The translations under genes and the position numbers were made by a program. From an uncultured Gemmatimonadales bacterium (GTDB lineage Bacteria; Gemmatimonadota; Gemmatimonadetes; Longimicrobiales; Gaopeijiaceae), in assembly GCA_937919655.1 (NCBI GenBank), contig CALFPJ010000038.1:1-64000 (forward strand): a stretch of 64,000 nt of DNA. Reading direction: 5' to 3'. A model generated the notes under the pieces. It ran no database searches. It was not told the DNA's origin and worked only from the letters and a program-made list of their open reading frames with translations. How positions within the stretch are numbered: the first letter of the stretch is position 1; the number at the start of each line of letters is the position of its first letter. Positions 1 through 7,538 of this stretch are shown in pieces.

Positions 1-323
1 TCAACCCGTCTTCTTCGGCTTCGGCATCGGCAATTCTCGGGGGTGATCCTGACCAACTCACTCAGCCACGACGGATCCTCAATCTGATCTCCGATCAGAA
101 AAATCAGCTTTGCACCCGGGTAGGGAGGCGCCTCGACCACGTCACCGATGTGGGCCCGACCACCTGCGGTGGGCTTAAAGAACAGCTGATTGTCGCAGAT
201 CATGCCGAACATTTTTCCGCCACTACAGAGGCCGTACTCACCGAACATGCTCTTGAAGGTGACGCCACAGTCCTCGTCGAGCCGCTCCACCACGAATTCC
301 ACGAAAGTCCGGTCAGATGCCAA
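1..323 (-). CDS. TfoX N-terminal domain protein, frameshifted at its extreme C-terminus
   Basis: The predicted product of about 107 residues matches the TfoX N-terminal domain family over its whole length. It opens ASDRTFVEFVVERLDED, has a central SMFGEYGLCSGGKMFG stretch, and continues PPYPGAKLIFLIGD and WLSELVRIT. The TTG at 323 is chosen because it gives this family-like N-terminus; an in-frame TAG lies upstream at about 355. The frame has no stop before the window edge. One inserted base near positions 33-40 would restore the usual basic tail LPMPKPKKTG and a stop at positions 3-1, so a 1-nt deletion (real or an assembly error) is inferred. The start lies inside the end of the upstream fragment, so translation is probably coupled. 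TfoX-domain proteins have been linked to competence regulation, but the role of single-domain forms is unclear. Confidence 0.75.
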   Translation of the reverse strand, partial: MASDRTFVEFVVERLDEDCGVTFKSMFGEYGLCSGGKMFGMICDNQLFFKPTAGGRAHIGDVVEAPPYPGAKLIFLIGDQIEDPSWLSELVRITPENCRCRSRRRRV

Positions 324-582
324 GGGAACACCGCCTGTCAGTGGTTTCCCTCGCTATGATCATGAGCCCTCCCTTCGTTGTACCCGCCGCACCGACCGAC
401 TCGGAGATCCGCTTGGCACCTGAACGGAGACTCCAAATCACAAAGGCCATAGTCGCTCGCCGCAGACCTGCATTCGACGCAGGCTGCGAGTACATCTCCT
501 CCAGGTCCCCTAGCTCGAACTCCCGTTGCGGGCCACGCACGCACCACTCAGCCAGGGCGCGCGCCCAGGCGGGAGGACTCAC
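313..582 (-). pseudogene. Truncated ADOP-type permease, N-terminal prefix domain only
   Basis: This 89-residue product begins SPPAWARALAEWCVRG and contains the acidic motif ELGDLEEMYS, followed by a basic helix ending in MAFVIWSL. That is the cytoplasmic prefix found at the N-terminus of ADOP-type ABC permeases (acidobacterial duplicated orphan permeases). The two FtsX/MacB permease halves that normally follow, about 700 residues, are missing. The GTG start at 582 overlaps the stop of the upstream PadR gene (GTGA), the usual PadR-ADOP pairing. The open frame then runs into unrelated residues and stops at 313, inside the 5' end of the TfoX gene. A deletion joining the two genes is inferred. 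No membrane segment remains, so transport function is lost. Confidence 0.7.
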
Positions 583-917
583 TTCTGCTCCAGGCGCGTG
601 TGGAGCGCTTCGGCGAGGCCCTCCGCCATCCGTGCAACCTGCTGGTAGGACTCAGCAAGCGCCCGCTCGCCGCGAGCGGTCATTCGGTAGTACTTCCTCC
701 GTCGGCCGCCCCGGGTTGAAGTCGTTTCACCAGTATACGACGACACATAGTCGCGAATCCGCAGGCGCTCCATGATCGTGTATACCGCCCCGGGGAGTAG
801 GTCACGGCCCGCCCGTTCGCTCAGTTCTTGGCGCAATTCTATGCCAGAAGCCTCGCCAGAACGCCGCATCAACCCGAGCAACAAGAGCTGTTCGAGCTCG
901 CCTAGACTTCCCGCCAT
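579..917 (-). CDS. PadR family transcriptional regulator
   Basis: This 112-residue protein has the PadR winged-helix pattern: the opening GELEQLLLLGLMR, the recognition-helix and wing region LLPGAVYTIMERL, the wing residues RGGRRRKYYRMT, then TARGERAL and a C-terminal dimerisation helix. PadR proteins are dimeric repressors of neighbouring transport or detoxification genes. This one sits directly upstream of, and overlaps by 4 nt (GTGA), an ADOP permease fragment, so its original target was probably that permease. The region upstream on the minus strand (about 970-1005) is AT-rich for this genome. It carries ACATGAACAT and AACATTGT, which resemble the ATGT/ACAT half-sites known for PadR operators; autoregulation there is inference. 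Since its partner is truncated, the regulator may now be an orphan. Confidence 0.9.
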   Translation of the reverse strand: MAGSLGELEQLLLLGLMRRSGEASGIELRQELSERAGRDLLPGAVYTIMERLRIRDYVSSYTGETTSTRGGRRRKYYRMTARGERALAESYQQVARMAEGLAEALHTRLEQK

Positions 918-1227
918 CCTTCCCCCCTCTACACGTCATTCCTTACGTGAGCCCCTCGCGCCTCCACGAAAACCAACATTGTAGTTTTTGATGTTCATGT
1001 AAAGCCCACTGGACGCTCCACCCTGGGAAAGCCATGGCCGATCCGGATGGAGCGCACCCTGCGCGGGGCGTGTGGAGGAACATGCCCATGTGGCGGGCCG
1101 AAAGGCGGGCCTTGGCGTACAACCTGCCTCAGCTTGCCCAAAGAAGAGGAGGAAAGAATGTTGCCATTCACCCGCTTCAGGCACGTCGACCCAAAAGTGC
1201 AGTCCCACCCCGCTTCCCCACCGCCCC
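918..1227 (+). promoter_or_regulatory. Divergent intergenic region between padR and the cysteine synthase gene
   Basis: No gene is supported in this stretch. The only notable feature is an AT-rich patch at about 970-1005, between the divergent start sites, with ACAT/ATGT half-sites that could serve the PadR regulator. A Shine-Dalgarno-like AAGAGGAGGAAAG lies near 1141-1153, followed by an ATG at 1158 and a short frame, but that is 70 nt before the start chosen for the cysteine synthase and no family-like residues lie between them. No riboswitch structure was recognised. Confidence 0.35.
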
Positions 1228-2151
1228 ATGAACTACGCCTCCTCCGTCACGGACCTGATCGGCAACACGCCGCTGTTGGCTCTGGACCGCATCAACGAAG
1301 GCGGCGGCGCGCGGGTCTTCGGCAAATGCGAGTTCCTCAACCCGATTGCCATCAAGGACCGACCGGTGTCGGTGATGATACGCGAGGCCGAGCGCCGCGG
1401 AGACATCGCGCCCGGCGCCACCCTGATCGAAGCGACTTCGGGCAATACCGGGATGGCCCTCGCCTACATCGGGGGCATGAGGGGCTATCGCGTGGTCCTC
1501 TGCATGTCGGAGATCCAGAGCGCGGAGCGTCGCAACGTCCTCAAGGCCCTTGGAGCGGAGGTGCACCTCACGCCCGCGGCCCTCGGCACCAAGGCGGCCA
1601 AGGCCAAAGCGATGGAACTGCACGCGGCCACGCCTGGCTCTTTCTACGTGGGGCAGCACGACAACATCGACAACCGCTTGGCCCACAGGGAGGGCACCGG
1701 GCCGGAGATCTGGCGGGACACGGAGGGGTTGGTTGATGTCTTCGTGGCACCGCTGGGCACAGGCGGGACGCTGTGTGGCGTCGCCGAAGCGATCAAGCCG
1801 TTGAAGCCGGGGTTCCAGGTGATCGGCGTCGAGCCCGAAGAAGCGCCCTTCATTTCTCAGGGACGCTTCCAGCCGCACCGCATGATGGGCACCGCCCCGG
1901 GCTTCGTACCTGGCGTGCTCGACCGCTCCCTGGTGGACGATATCCTGCTCGTCTCAGAGGATGCGGCGTTTCAGACCTGCAGGGAGATGGCCAAGCAGGA
2001 GGGCATCCTGGTGGGTATTTCCTCAGGGGCCAGCGTGAGCGCAGCCCTCCGATTGGCAAGGGATTCGCAGCGCGCGGGCCAGGTCATCGTGTGCATGTTG
2101 TGCGATAGCGGGGAGCGTTATCTCAGCGTCGAGGGGCTGTTTACGGACTGA
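1228..2151 (+). CDS. cysK: Cysteine synthase-like PLP enzyme (CysK/CysM family)
   Basis: This 307-residue protein belongs to the fold-type II PLP enzymes that make cysteine from O-acetylserine (or a related acceptor) and sulfide. Visible motifs are the N-terminal DLIGNTPLL, the Schiff-base lysine in IKDRP, the substrate loop TSGNTGMALA, the phosphate-binding GTGGTLCGV, GISSGAS, and the C-terminal DSGERYLS. The ATG at 1228 is chosen because the family's N-terminus begins there; longer starts add unrelated residues. The lysine loop is unusual: it reads NPIAIKDR, one residue shorter than the common NPxxSxKDR and without the serine. CysK and CysM cannot be separated from sequence alone, so the symbol is provisional. 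No sulfur-assimilation genes are adjacent. Confidence 0.85.
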   Translation: MNYASSVTDLIGNTPLLALDRINEGGGARVFGKCEFLNPIAIKDRPVSVMIREAERRGDIAPGATLIEATSGNTGMALAYIGGMRGYRVVLCMSEIQSAERRNVLKALGAEVHLTPAALGTKAAKAKAMELHAATPGSFYVGQHDNIDNRLAHREGTGPEIWRDTEGLVDVFVAPLGTGGTLCGVAEAIKPLKPGFQVIGVEPEEAPFISQGRFQPHRMMGTAPGFVPGVLDRSLVDDILLVSEDAAFQTCREMAKQEGILVGISSGASVSAALRLARDSQRAGQVIVCMLCDSGERYLSVEGLFTD

Positions 2152-2173
2152 GATCTAGTTCCCCTTCCCACCC

Positions 2174-4786
2174 CTACCGCCCCGGCCCCAAAAGCACCGC
2201 GTTCATGAAGAGCAGCTGAGTCGCCTCGGTATAGGCGCGGAAGTTAGGCTCCTCCGCAAACGCGATAATCTGGCCCGATCCAATCGACTGAACCATGAGA
2301 AACGCCTTGTTCGCCAGCTGCGGCTTGGACTCTTCCCACACGACGCCACTCAGGACCAGGTCTTCGGGCGGGCCGTAGCGTCCAACGTTGGTGCCGTTGT
2401 CGAGCGTCATCGGGCTAAACACTCTGGAGCCGACCACGAGCGCGCCAATCTCGCCGTCCGTGCCGGAACTCATCCAGTGCATTGGGTCGAGCAGAACCCG
2501 GAGAATGGAGCCGGGCACACTTTCAGGGGACTCGTCGTCGGGAACAATCTCGTCGAGGTATTCGATCGGCTGATACGGAGTGTCGCCACTCGGTGCGTCT
2601 TCCCCTTCCGCCCGCCCACCGCGTCGCTCGGCGGTCGTTTCCAGCAATTCGGCCCGAGTGGCCCAGCCGGTGGACTCGGCCATGGTGACGAGCGTGCCTC
2701 CATCTTGCATCCACGCCCGAAGCTCACCGACAAGTCCTGACCCAATCGCGCTGGAGTAGTTGCCGCTCGGCAGCACGATGACGTCATAGTCCGCGAGCTT
2801 GGCCCTTCCCAGGCTGGACGCCCGCACGACGGTGGTGCGTTGCCCGTAGCGGCGTTCCAGCACATAACGCGCCGCCCCGACAGAAAGACTGCTTCCCGGA
2901 GCATCATAGGCGAGAAGCACACGGGGCTCCCGAAGCGCGCTCACGCGCTCGCTTCCAAGCGACATGCCCTCGCGCACATAGGAGTCGTCGATCGGGACGA
3001 CCTCGGCTCCGTGCATCGTCGCGATCCGGCCCAGGCGCGCGGCGAGATCCGGCCCGTTTTCGGAGGTCCGCACGATCGCGGTGCCGACCCCATACTCACG
3101 GCCGCCCAACGTGAACTTCGCGCCACCCGAACGCACGCGTATGCCCTCGCGAAGCGCCTCTACAACCGTGGATGCCGCGTTCGTCCCCCACGGGATCAGA
3201 TACCCGACCTGCGCGGGAGGCAGAGTCACCCGGGGGGGCGCGGCGTCCGGCACAACCTGGGCGCCGGCGGCTCCACTAGCCCTTTGCGATTCGAGCACTT
3301 CGACGTCCCACAGGAGTGACTGGCTCCACGCCGTCTGGTCGTAGATCTGATCGCTTTCGCGACGAGCGCGGCGCTCGATCTGGGTCTGAATGAACGCCGG
3401 GTCCATCGGGACGTGGGCGTCCAGGAGGTTCCGAGCGAACCGATACGCAGGCTGCGCTGATGGGACGATGAACGTCCCCCGGGCGGGAAGCGTCCGGGTT
3501 CCTATGTTCACCGGGCCCGTGGCCTCGCGCACCTCGATGCCGTTTCGTGCGAGCATCTCGGCGAGCCGGCCCGCCATGCCCGGGTCGTGAGCAGAGTGGA
3601 GGACCATTTCGGCAGCGCCAGCCCGCCCAAGGGTGTACCCCTCTCTACGGAACGCAATATAGTCGCTAAGAATCGATTCACGATTGCGAGCGGCGGTCTC
3701 TGCGGTCGTGAGCGCGGCCGTGAAGTGATGGAGTACGCCGTCGCCGTAGGTCAGGAGGTCCCCATCGGATCGACGCAGCACCAACGCACGCGCCGAAGCC
3801 TGCTCGTAGGTCATGCCCAACGCACCGTGACTCATCGGCCACATGTCCACGTACCCCGGATAGAACAGGTCGTAGGTGTCGCGATTGAAGTAGGAGAACC
3901 CTCGACGGTCAAAAGCCGTCGCGTTGGCACGACCGAACACGTCCATGAGGGCAATCTGCCGTTCGCCATACCAGGGGTTCTCAGGCGGCGCGGTCGGGGG
4001 GAAGAAGTATGTGGAGTTCCCGCTCATCTCATGCAGGTCGACGACGATTTGCGGCCAATACTCGAGGAAGACCTTCACCTTGCCGCGTGACTCCGGCTGA
4101 CTCTGGATGAACAGGTCCCGGTTGAGATCGAAGAGATAATGATTCGAGCGCCCACCCGGCCAAGGTTCGTCGTGCTCGGCCGAGTATGTGGCCTCATCCG
4201 GCCAACGCGACTCCGCCATCGTGTTCTGTTGGACGAAACGGTTGCGGCCGTCGGGATTCTCTACTGGATCGATCAACACCAACGATTCGCGAAAGATCAA
4301 ATCCACCGTCTCGTCGCCTTGTGCGGCCAAAAGGTGGTACGCCTCAGCCATCGCGGCCCCACTGGAACTGATCTCGTTGCCGTGAACGCCATGCATGAGC
4401 GCGGTCACGACGGGCAATCTCGCGACCAACGCCTCTCCGTCCGCTTGCGACAGATCACCAGGGTGCGCGAGCAGATCGAGGTCGGTCTTCAGGGCTTCCA
4501 GCCGAGCCATTCGCTCCCGCGACCCGATCACCAAGACCACTAGGGGTCGACCTTCCCAGCTTTCCGCGTAGCGGATCAGGTGCGTCCTGTCGGGGGCCGC
4601 AGCAGCGAGGGCCTCGAAGTAGCGGACCACGTCTTCAGGCGAAGTGACGCGCTCGCGGATGGCGTGCCCTACTACCTGTTCGAGCGTCGGGATGCCCGCA
4701 TCGTAGCGGGTGCCAGGAACGAACTCCTGGGCGGGCATCGGGACGGGGATTTGGATCGCGGCGAGAAGAGCGAGCGTTCCGAGCAT
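2174..4786 (-). CDS. Secreted M14 family zinc carboxypeptidase with C-terminal glutaminase-like domain
   Basis: The product (about 870 residues) begins with a signal-like segment, MLGTLALLAAIQIPVPMPAQ. A TTG at 4861 would add 25 residues with a more basic n-region and is an alternative start. The M14 zinc ligands appear as the H-x-x-E pair in MHGVHGNEIS and a later His in VVDLHEMSG; NPDGRNRF is also typical of the family. After the peptidase domain, a flavodoxin-like, class I amidotransferase-type domain is visible (VLLAYDAPGSS, LADYDVIVLPSGNY, GGTLVTMAE). The gene follows the propeller-CehA gene on the same strand by about 100 nt and may be cotranscribed. The likely role is release of C-terminal residues from peptides outside the cytoplasm. 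Confidence 0.85.
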   Translation of the reverse strand: MLGTLALLAAIQIPVPMPAQEFVPGTRYDAGIPTLEQVVGHAIRERVTSPEDVVRYFEALAAAAPDRTHLIRYAESWEGRPLVVLVIGSRERMARLEALKTDLDLLAHPGDLSQADGEALVARLPVVTALMHGVHGNEISSSGAAMAEAYHLLAAQGDETVDLIFRESLVLIDPVENPDGRNRFVQQNTMAESRWPDEATYSAEHDEPWPGGRSNHYLFDLNRDLFIQSQPESRGKVKVFLEYWPQIVVDLHEMSGNSTYFFPPTAPPENPWYGERQIALMDVFGRANATAFDRRGFSYFNRDTYDLFYPGYVDMWPMSHGALGMTYEQASARALVLRRSDGDLLTYGDGVLHHFTAALTTAETAARNRESILSDYIAFRREGYTLGRAGAAEMVLHSAHDPGMAGRLAEMLARNGIEVREATGPVNIGTRTLPARGTFIVPSAQPAYRFARNLLDAHVPMDPAFIQTQIERRARRESDQIYDQTAWSQSLLWDVEVLESQRASGAAGAQVVPDAAPPRVTLPPAQVGYLIPWGTNAASTVVEALREGIRVRSGGAKFTLGGREYGVGTAIVRTSENGPDLAARLGRIATMHGAEVVPIDDSYVREGMSLGSERVSALREPRVLLAYDAPGSSLSVGAARYVLERRYGQRTTVVRASSLGRAKLADYDVIVLPSGNYSSAIGSGLVGELRAWMQDGGTLVTMAESTGWATRAELLETTAERRGGRAEGEDAPSGDTPYQPIEYLDEIVPDDESPESVPGSILRVLLDPMHWMSSGTDGEIGALVVGSRVFSPMTLDNGTNVGRYGPPEDLVLSGVVWEESKPQLANKAFLMVQSIGSGQIIAFAEEPNFRAYTEATQLLFMNAVLLGPGR

Positions 4787-4887
4787 GGGTCGGGTCCAGA
4801 AGTAGGCGCGTGAAGACGACTGATTCGTGAAGAGCTTCGGAGGCGGGCGGGTCGGGCGCAAGCGGGTGGGGCGGCTCCGCCGAGTCG

Positions 4888-7329
4888 CTACGGGGAAATG
4901 TCCAGGCGACCCACATCGCCGGCGCCGAGGCGCAGCAAGGCCTCTTCCACATAACGGCGATACTCCTCACGGTCCGCCGGATTGACCCAAGCGTCCCGGC
5001 GATCCACCTGACTCCAGATCTCCTGGATCACGGCGGTGAGGAAGTCGGCGGAAGCGCGCGACGCCTCGTTGGGCTGAGAGTCTGTGAAGTACACGGGCGT
5101 GGTGTGCGCGAACGTGTAGCTGTCGCCGGAGTAGCGGGCTTTGCCGCCTCGGGCCCGCACGGCGATCCAGCGCGCCTGACGCACCGGGACGGTTTCCCGC
5201 ACCCGCGCTCGGGCCTCGCTCACCGGGATCGTGCGCACGACTCGCCCGTCCACCACGATCTCGATGACCTCGACCGGGGCAATGGTAGCGAGATCCACGG
5301 ACACCGTGACGCTATCGCGACCGGCCAACTCGGTACCGGGTTCTTGGCCATCTACCTCGGCAAACAACAAGGGACCGTTAGTGGCCATCGTGCGACCGGC
5401 GCGAACCGCTTCTATCCAGGCCTTCCAAGAGAGAGGGCCATCCAATCGGGCGTAGGTGCGGGCCGTGCCACCCGAGGGGTCGCGCCAGACGTTAGAAAAA
5501 TTGTCGGTCCCGCCGGTGGCTGGCAGCCGCACGCCTACGTTGAGCATGTGGTAGTAGATCCCAGCGGCGGACATCTCGTCCGATGCGATGGAGACAAGGT
5601 CGTAGAAATCCCCCCGCCCCAGCACGGCGTGGAGAGGAATGTCCGACTGGGCCGCGCCTTGGGCCGTACCCACGTCCCCGCTGTTCAGGGTATAGGGGTG
5701 CATGAAACCCCCGATGCCACCCAGCGCCCGTACGCTGTCCAAGTACATGAGCTTGAGGCCGTCCGCCGGGTACGGTGACCCGCGGGTTCCGCCGATTAGG
5801 GGCATGATGAAGTCCGTCACCCCCAGGAGTCCGACGTGGCCGTACGAGCCCCGGAACTCCTGCGAATACCGCAGGATGTAGTCGTCGGTTGAGCCCGCCC
5901 AGTCCCCCCCGGTCAGGTCGCTCCATCGGCCCATGATCTTGGTGCCATCCATATGGATCAGATCGTTGGTCACGTGAAGGTCGTCGGCCCTGAGCTGATC
6001 GAAGAAGGCCTGCTGGGTCAGGTTAAAACGGCCTTCGTGGAGGTCGTGCGTGTGCGTATCCCCAGAGACCCAGCCCGACTGCGCAGGATCGGCTAGGCGC
6101 TCCAACCGGAGTTCCACAGTGGTAGCCTCCCCCGCGCGGGCGATGACGGTGACGTCCGCGGGCACCCACTCGAAGCCCCTTAACGCCTCGACGCGCACCT
6201 CCCCGGCGGGCACGGTCACTTCGAAGTCGCCGGTCGCGTGGAAGTAGTGGATCTCGTTGACGGGGCTTACCCGGTGGAAGGCACCGTCGGGCACGTAGCC
6301 GCGGCCGTCAGAGGCGAGGATCTGGATGCGTGCAGGAACTGTCACGCCGTCCGGTCCGAGCACCCGCCCCCTAAGGGTCGCGGTCGGGTACATGGGCGAC
6401 AGCCGGGCCTGGGCAACGCGCTTCCACGACCGATTTCCGTCCCCGAAGCGTGACATCACATACAGCGCCGTGGGTCCGTCCTGATTCCCTACGAAGGCAA
6501 CCAGTTGGCCATCGGGGCTGACCGCCGGAGCGAACTCGTCCAAGACCGTCGTAGTCAGGCGGACCGGATTGCCGCCCTCAGACGGAACCACGGCCAGGTC
6601 ATAGGACCCCGCAGCATCAGAGGTGAAGACCAGCGCGGAGCCGTCGGGCGTCCACGCGGGGGAGGGCCGGTAGCTCGTTTCGTCGTAATGAACCAACTCG
6701 GGTTCTCCGCCAGACATGGACACGGTCCAGATTCCCCCGCTGCCTAGGCGCCCGCGGACACCCTGGATGAATGCAAGCCTCGAACCGTCTGGGGAGGGAG
6801 CTGGCTGGAACTGGTTACCACCGCCCCCTACCACAGTCGCGGCCTCGCCGGTGGAGAGGTCAAAGCGGAGGATGTCGAAGTCCCCTCCGCGGGCCGAGGC
6901 GAACACGATGGACGCGCCGTCGGGTGTCCACACCGGTTGGAGATCCACGGCTGCGTCGGAGGTCAGGCGTCGGAAACCCGTGCCGTCTGGACGCACCACC
7001 GCGATGTCCATCTGACCGTCCAAGTCCACGACCAACGCGATCCAGGCTCCGTCGGGGCTCCATGCCGGTTCGAAGTGGTAGCCCGGACCCTGCGTTACGG
7101 CTCTCGCCTCGTCGGACGCCAGCCGCTGGACCCAGATGTCTCCGCGCATGGAGTAGGCCAGCGCCGAGCCGTCCGGATGCCAGGCCGGATCCAGGGGCCC
7201 GCTGGTTACGGCGGGCATCATGTGGTTCTCCACCCGAGTCGAAAGGCCGTACCGCGGGAGCTGGGCGGTGACTGCGGGGGCCAGCGCCAAAGAGGCGAAC
7301 CATAAGGCGGAAAACGCAATGCGCGTCAC
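4888..7329 (-). CDS. TolB-type beta-propeller fused to CehA/McbA family metallohydrolase
   Basis: From the GTG at 7329 the 813-residue product starts with a signal peptide (VTRIAFSALWFASLALAPAV, cleavage near TAQ). Residues of about 40-340 are repeated WD40/TolB blades with the signatures DPAWHPDGSALAYS, FEPAWSPDGAWIAL, LQPVWTPDGASIVF and FQPAPSPDGSRLAF. A carboxypeptidase-regulatory-like segment follows. Then comes the CehA/McbA metallohydrolase domain, with the H-x-H metal motif in GWVSGDTHTHDLHEGRF plus later HMDG, GGFMHPYT and TGGTDNFSN. The family includes carbaryl hydrolase and methylcarbamate hydrolases of the PHP/amidohydrolase type; the substrate here is unknown. Longer frames to 7422 only read into the upstream repeat. 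The protein is probably periplasmic. Confidence 0.82.
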   Translation of the reverse strand: MTRIAFSALWFASLALAPAVTAQLPRYGLSTRVENHMMPAVTSGPLDPAWHPDGSALAYSMRGDIWVQRLASDEARAVTQGPGYHFEPAWSPDGAWIALVVDLDGQMDIAVVRPDGTGFRRLTSDAAVDLQPVWTPDGASIVFASARGGDFDILRFDLSTGEAATVVGGGGNQFQPAPSPDGSRLAFIQGVRGRLGSGGIWTVSMSGGEPELVHYDETSYRPSPAWTPDGSALVFTSDAAGSYDLAVVPSEGGNPVRLTTTVLDEFAPAVSPDGQLVAFVGNQDGPTALYVMSRFGDGNRSWKRVAQARLSPMYPTATLRGRVLGPDGVTVPARIQILASDGRGYVPDGAFHRVSPVNEIHYFHATGDFEVTVPAGEVRVEALRGFEWVPADVTVIARAGEATTVELRLERLADPAQSGWVSGDTHTHDLHEGRFNLTQQAFFDQLRADDLHVTNDLIHMDGTKIMGRWSDLTGGDWAGSTDDYILRYSQEFRGSYGHVGLLGVTDFIMPLIGGTRGSPYPADGLKLMYLDSVRALGGIGGFMHPYTLNSGDVGTAQGAAQSDIPLHAVLGRGDFYDLVSIASDEMSAAGIYYHMLNVGVRLPATGGTDNFSNVWRDPSGGTARTYARLDGPLSWKAWIEAVRAGRTMATNGPLLFAEVDGQEPGTELAGRDSVTVSVDLATIAPVEVIEIVVDGRVVRTIPVSEARARVRETVPVRQARWIAVRARGGKARYSGDSYTFAHTTPVYFTDSQPNEASRASADFLTAVIQEIWSQVDRRDAWVNPADREEYRRYVEEALLRLGAGDVGRLDISP

Positions 7330-7339
7330 AGAGTGACCT

Positions 7340-7419
7340 CGTGTCCTTTCCCAGGAGTTCGTTCGGCACCGAGAGTGCCGACGCGCCGCGATGGCAAGAC
7401 GCGACGAGAAGGAATAGCA
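7340..7419 (+). repeat. Partial copy (left half) of a dispersed inverted-terminal repeat element, copy C
   Basis: This stretch aligns with the left half of the full-length element at 15965-16126. Both contain TTCGTTC(G/A)GCACCGAG or close variants, then GCGCCGCG-TGGCAAG-CGCGACGA-AAGGAATAGCA. Similarity ends right after AATAGCA, so the inner hairpin and the right end are missing. It lies immediately upstream of the propeller-CehA gene and probably forms part of its 5' leader. No transposase is encoded. Confidence 0.65.
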
Positions 7420-7538
7420 CACGCGGGCCCGGCCAGCACCCGTGCGTTAGCCCAGAAAGTGTCCCACCTTCAGGTCACACCGCTCGAAAGAGCGTCGTCG
7501 CACCGGCTTTTCACGGGTAACCCGGGCCACAACCGTCA

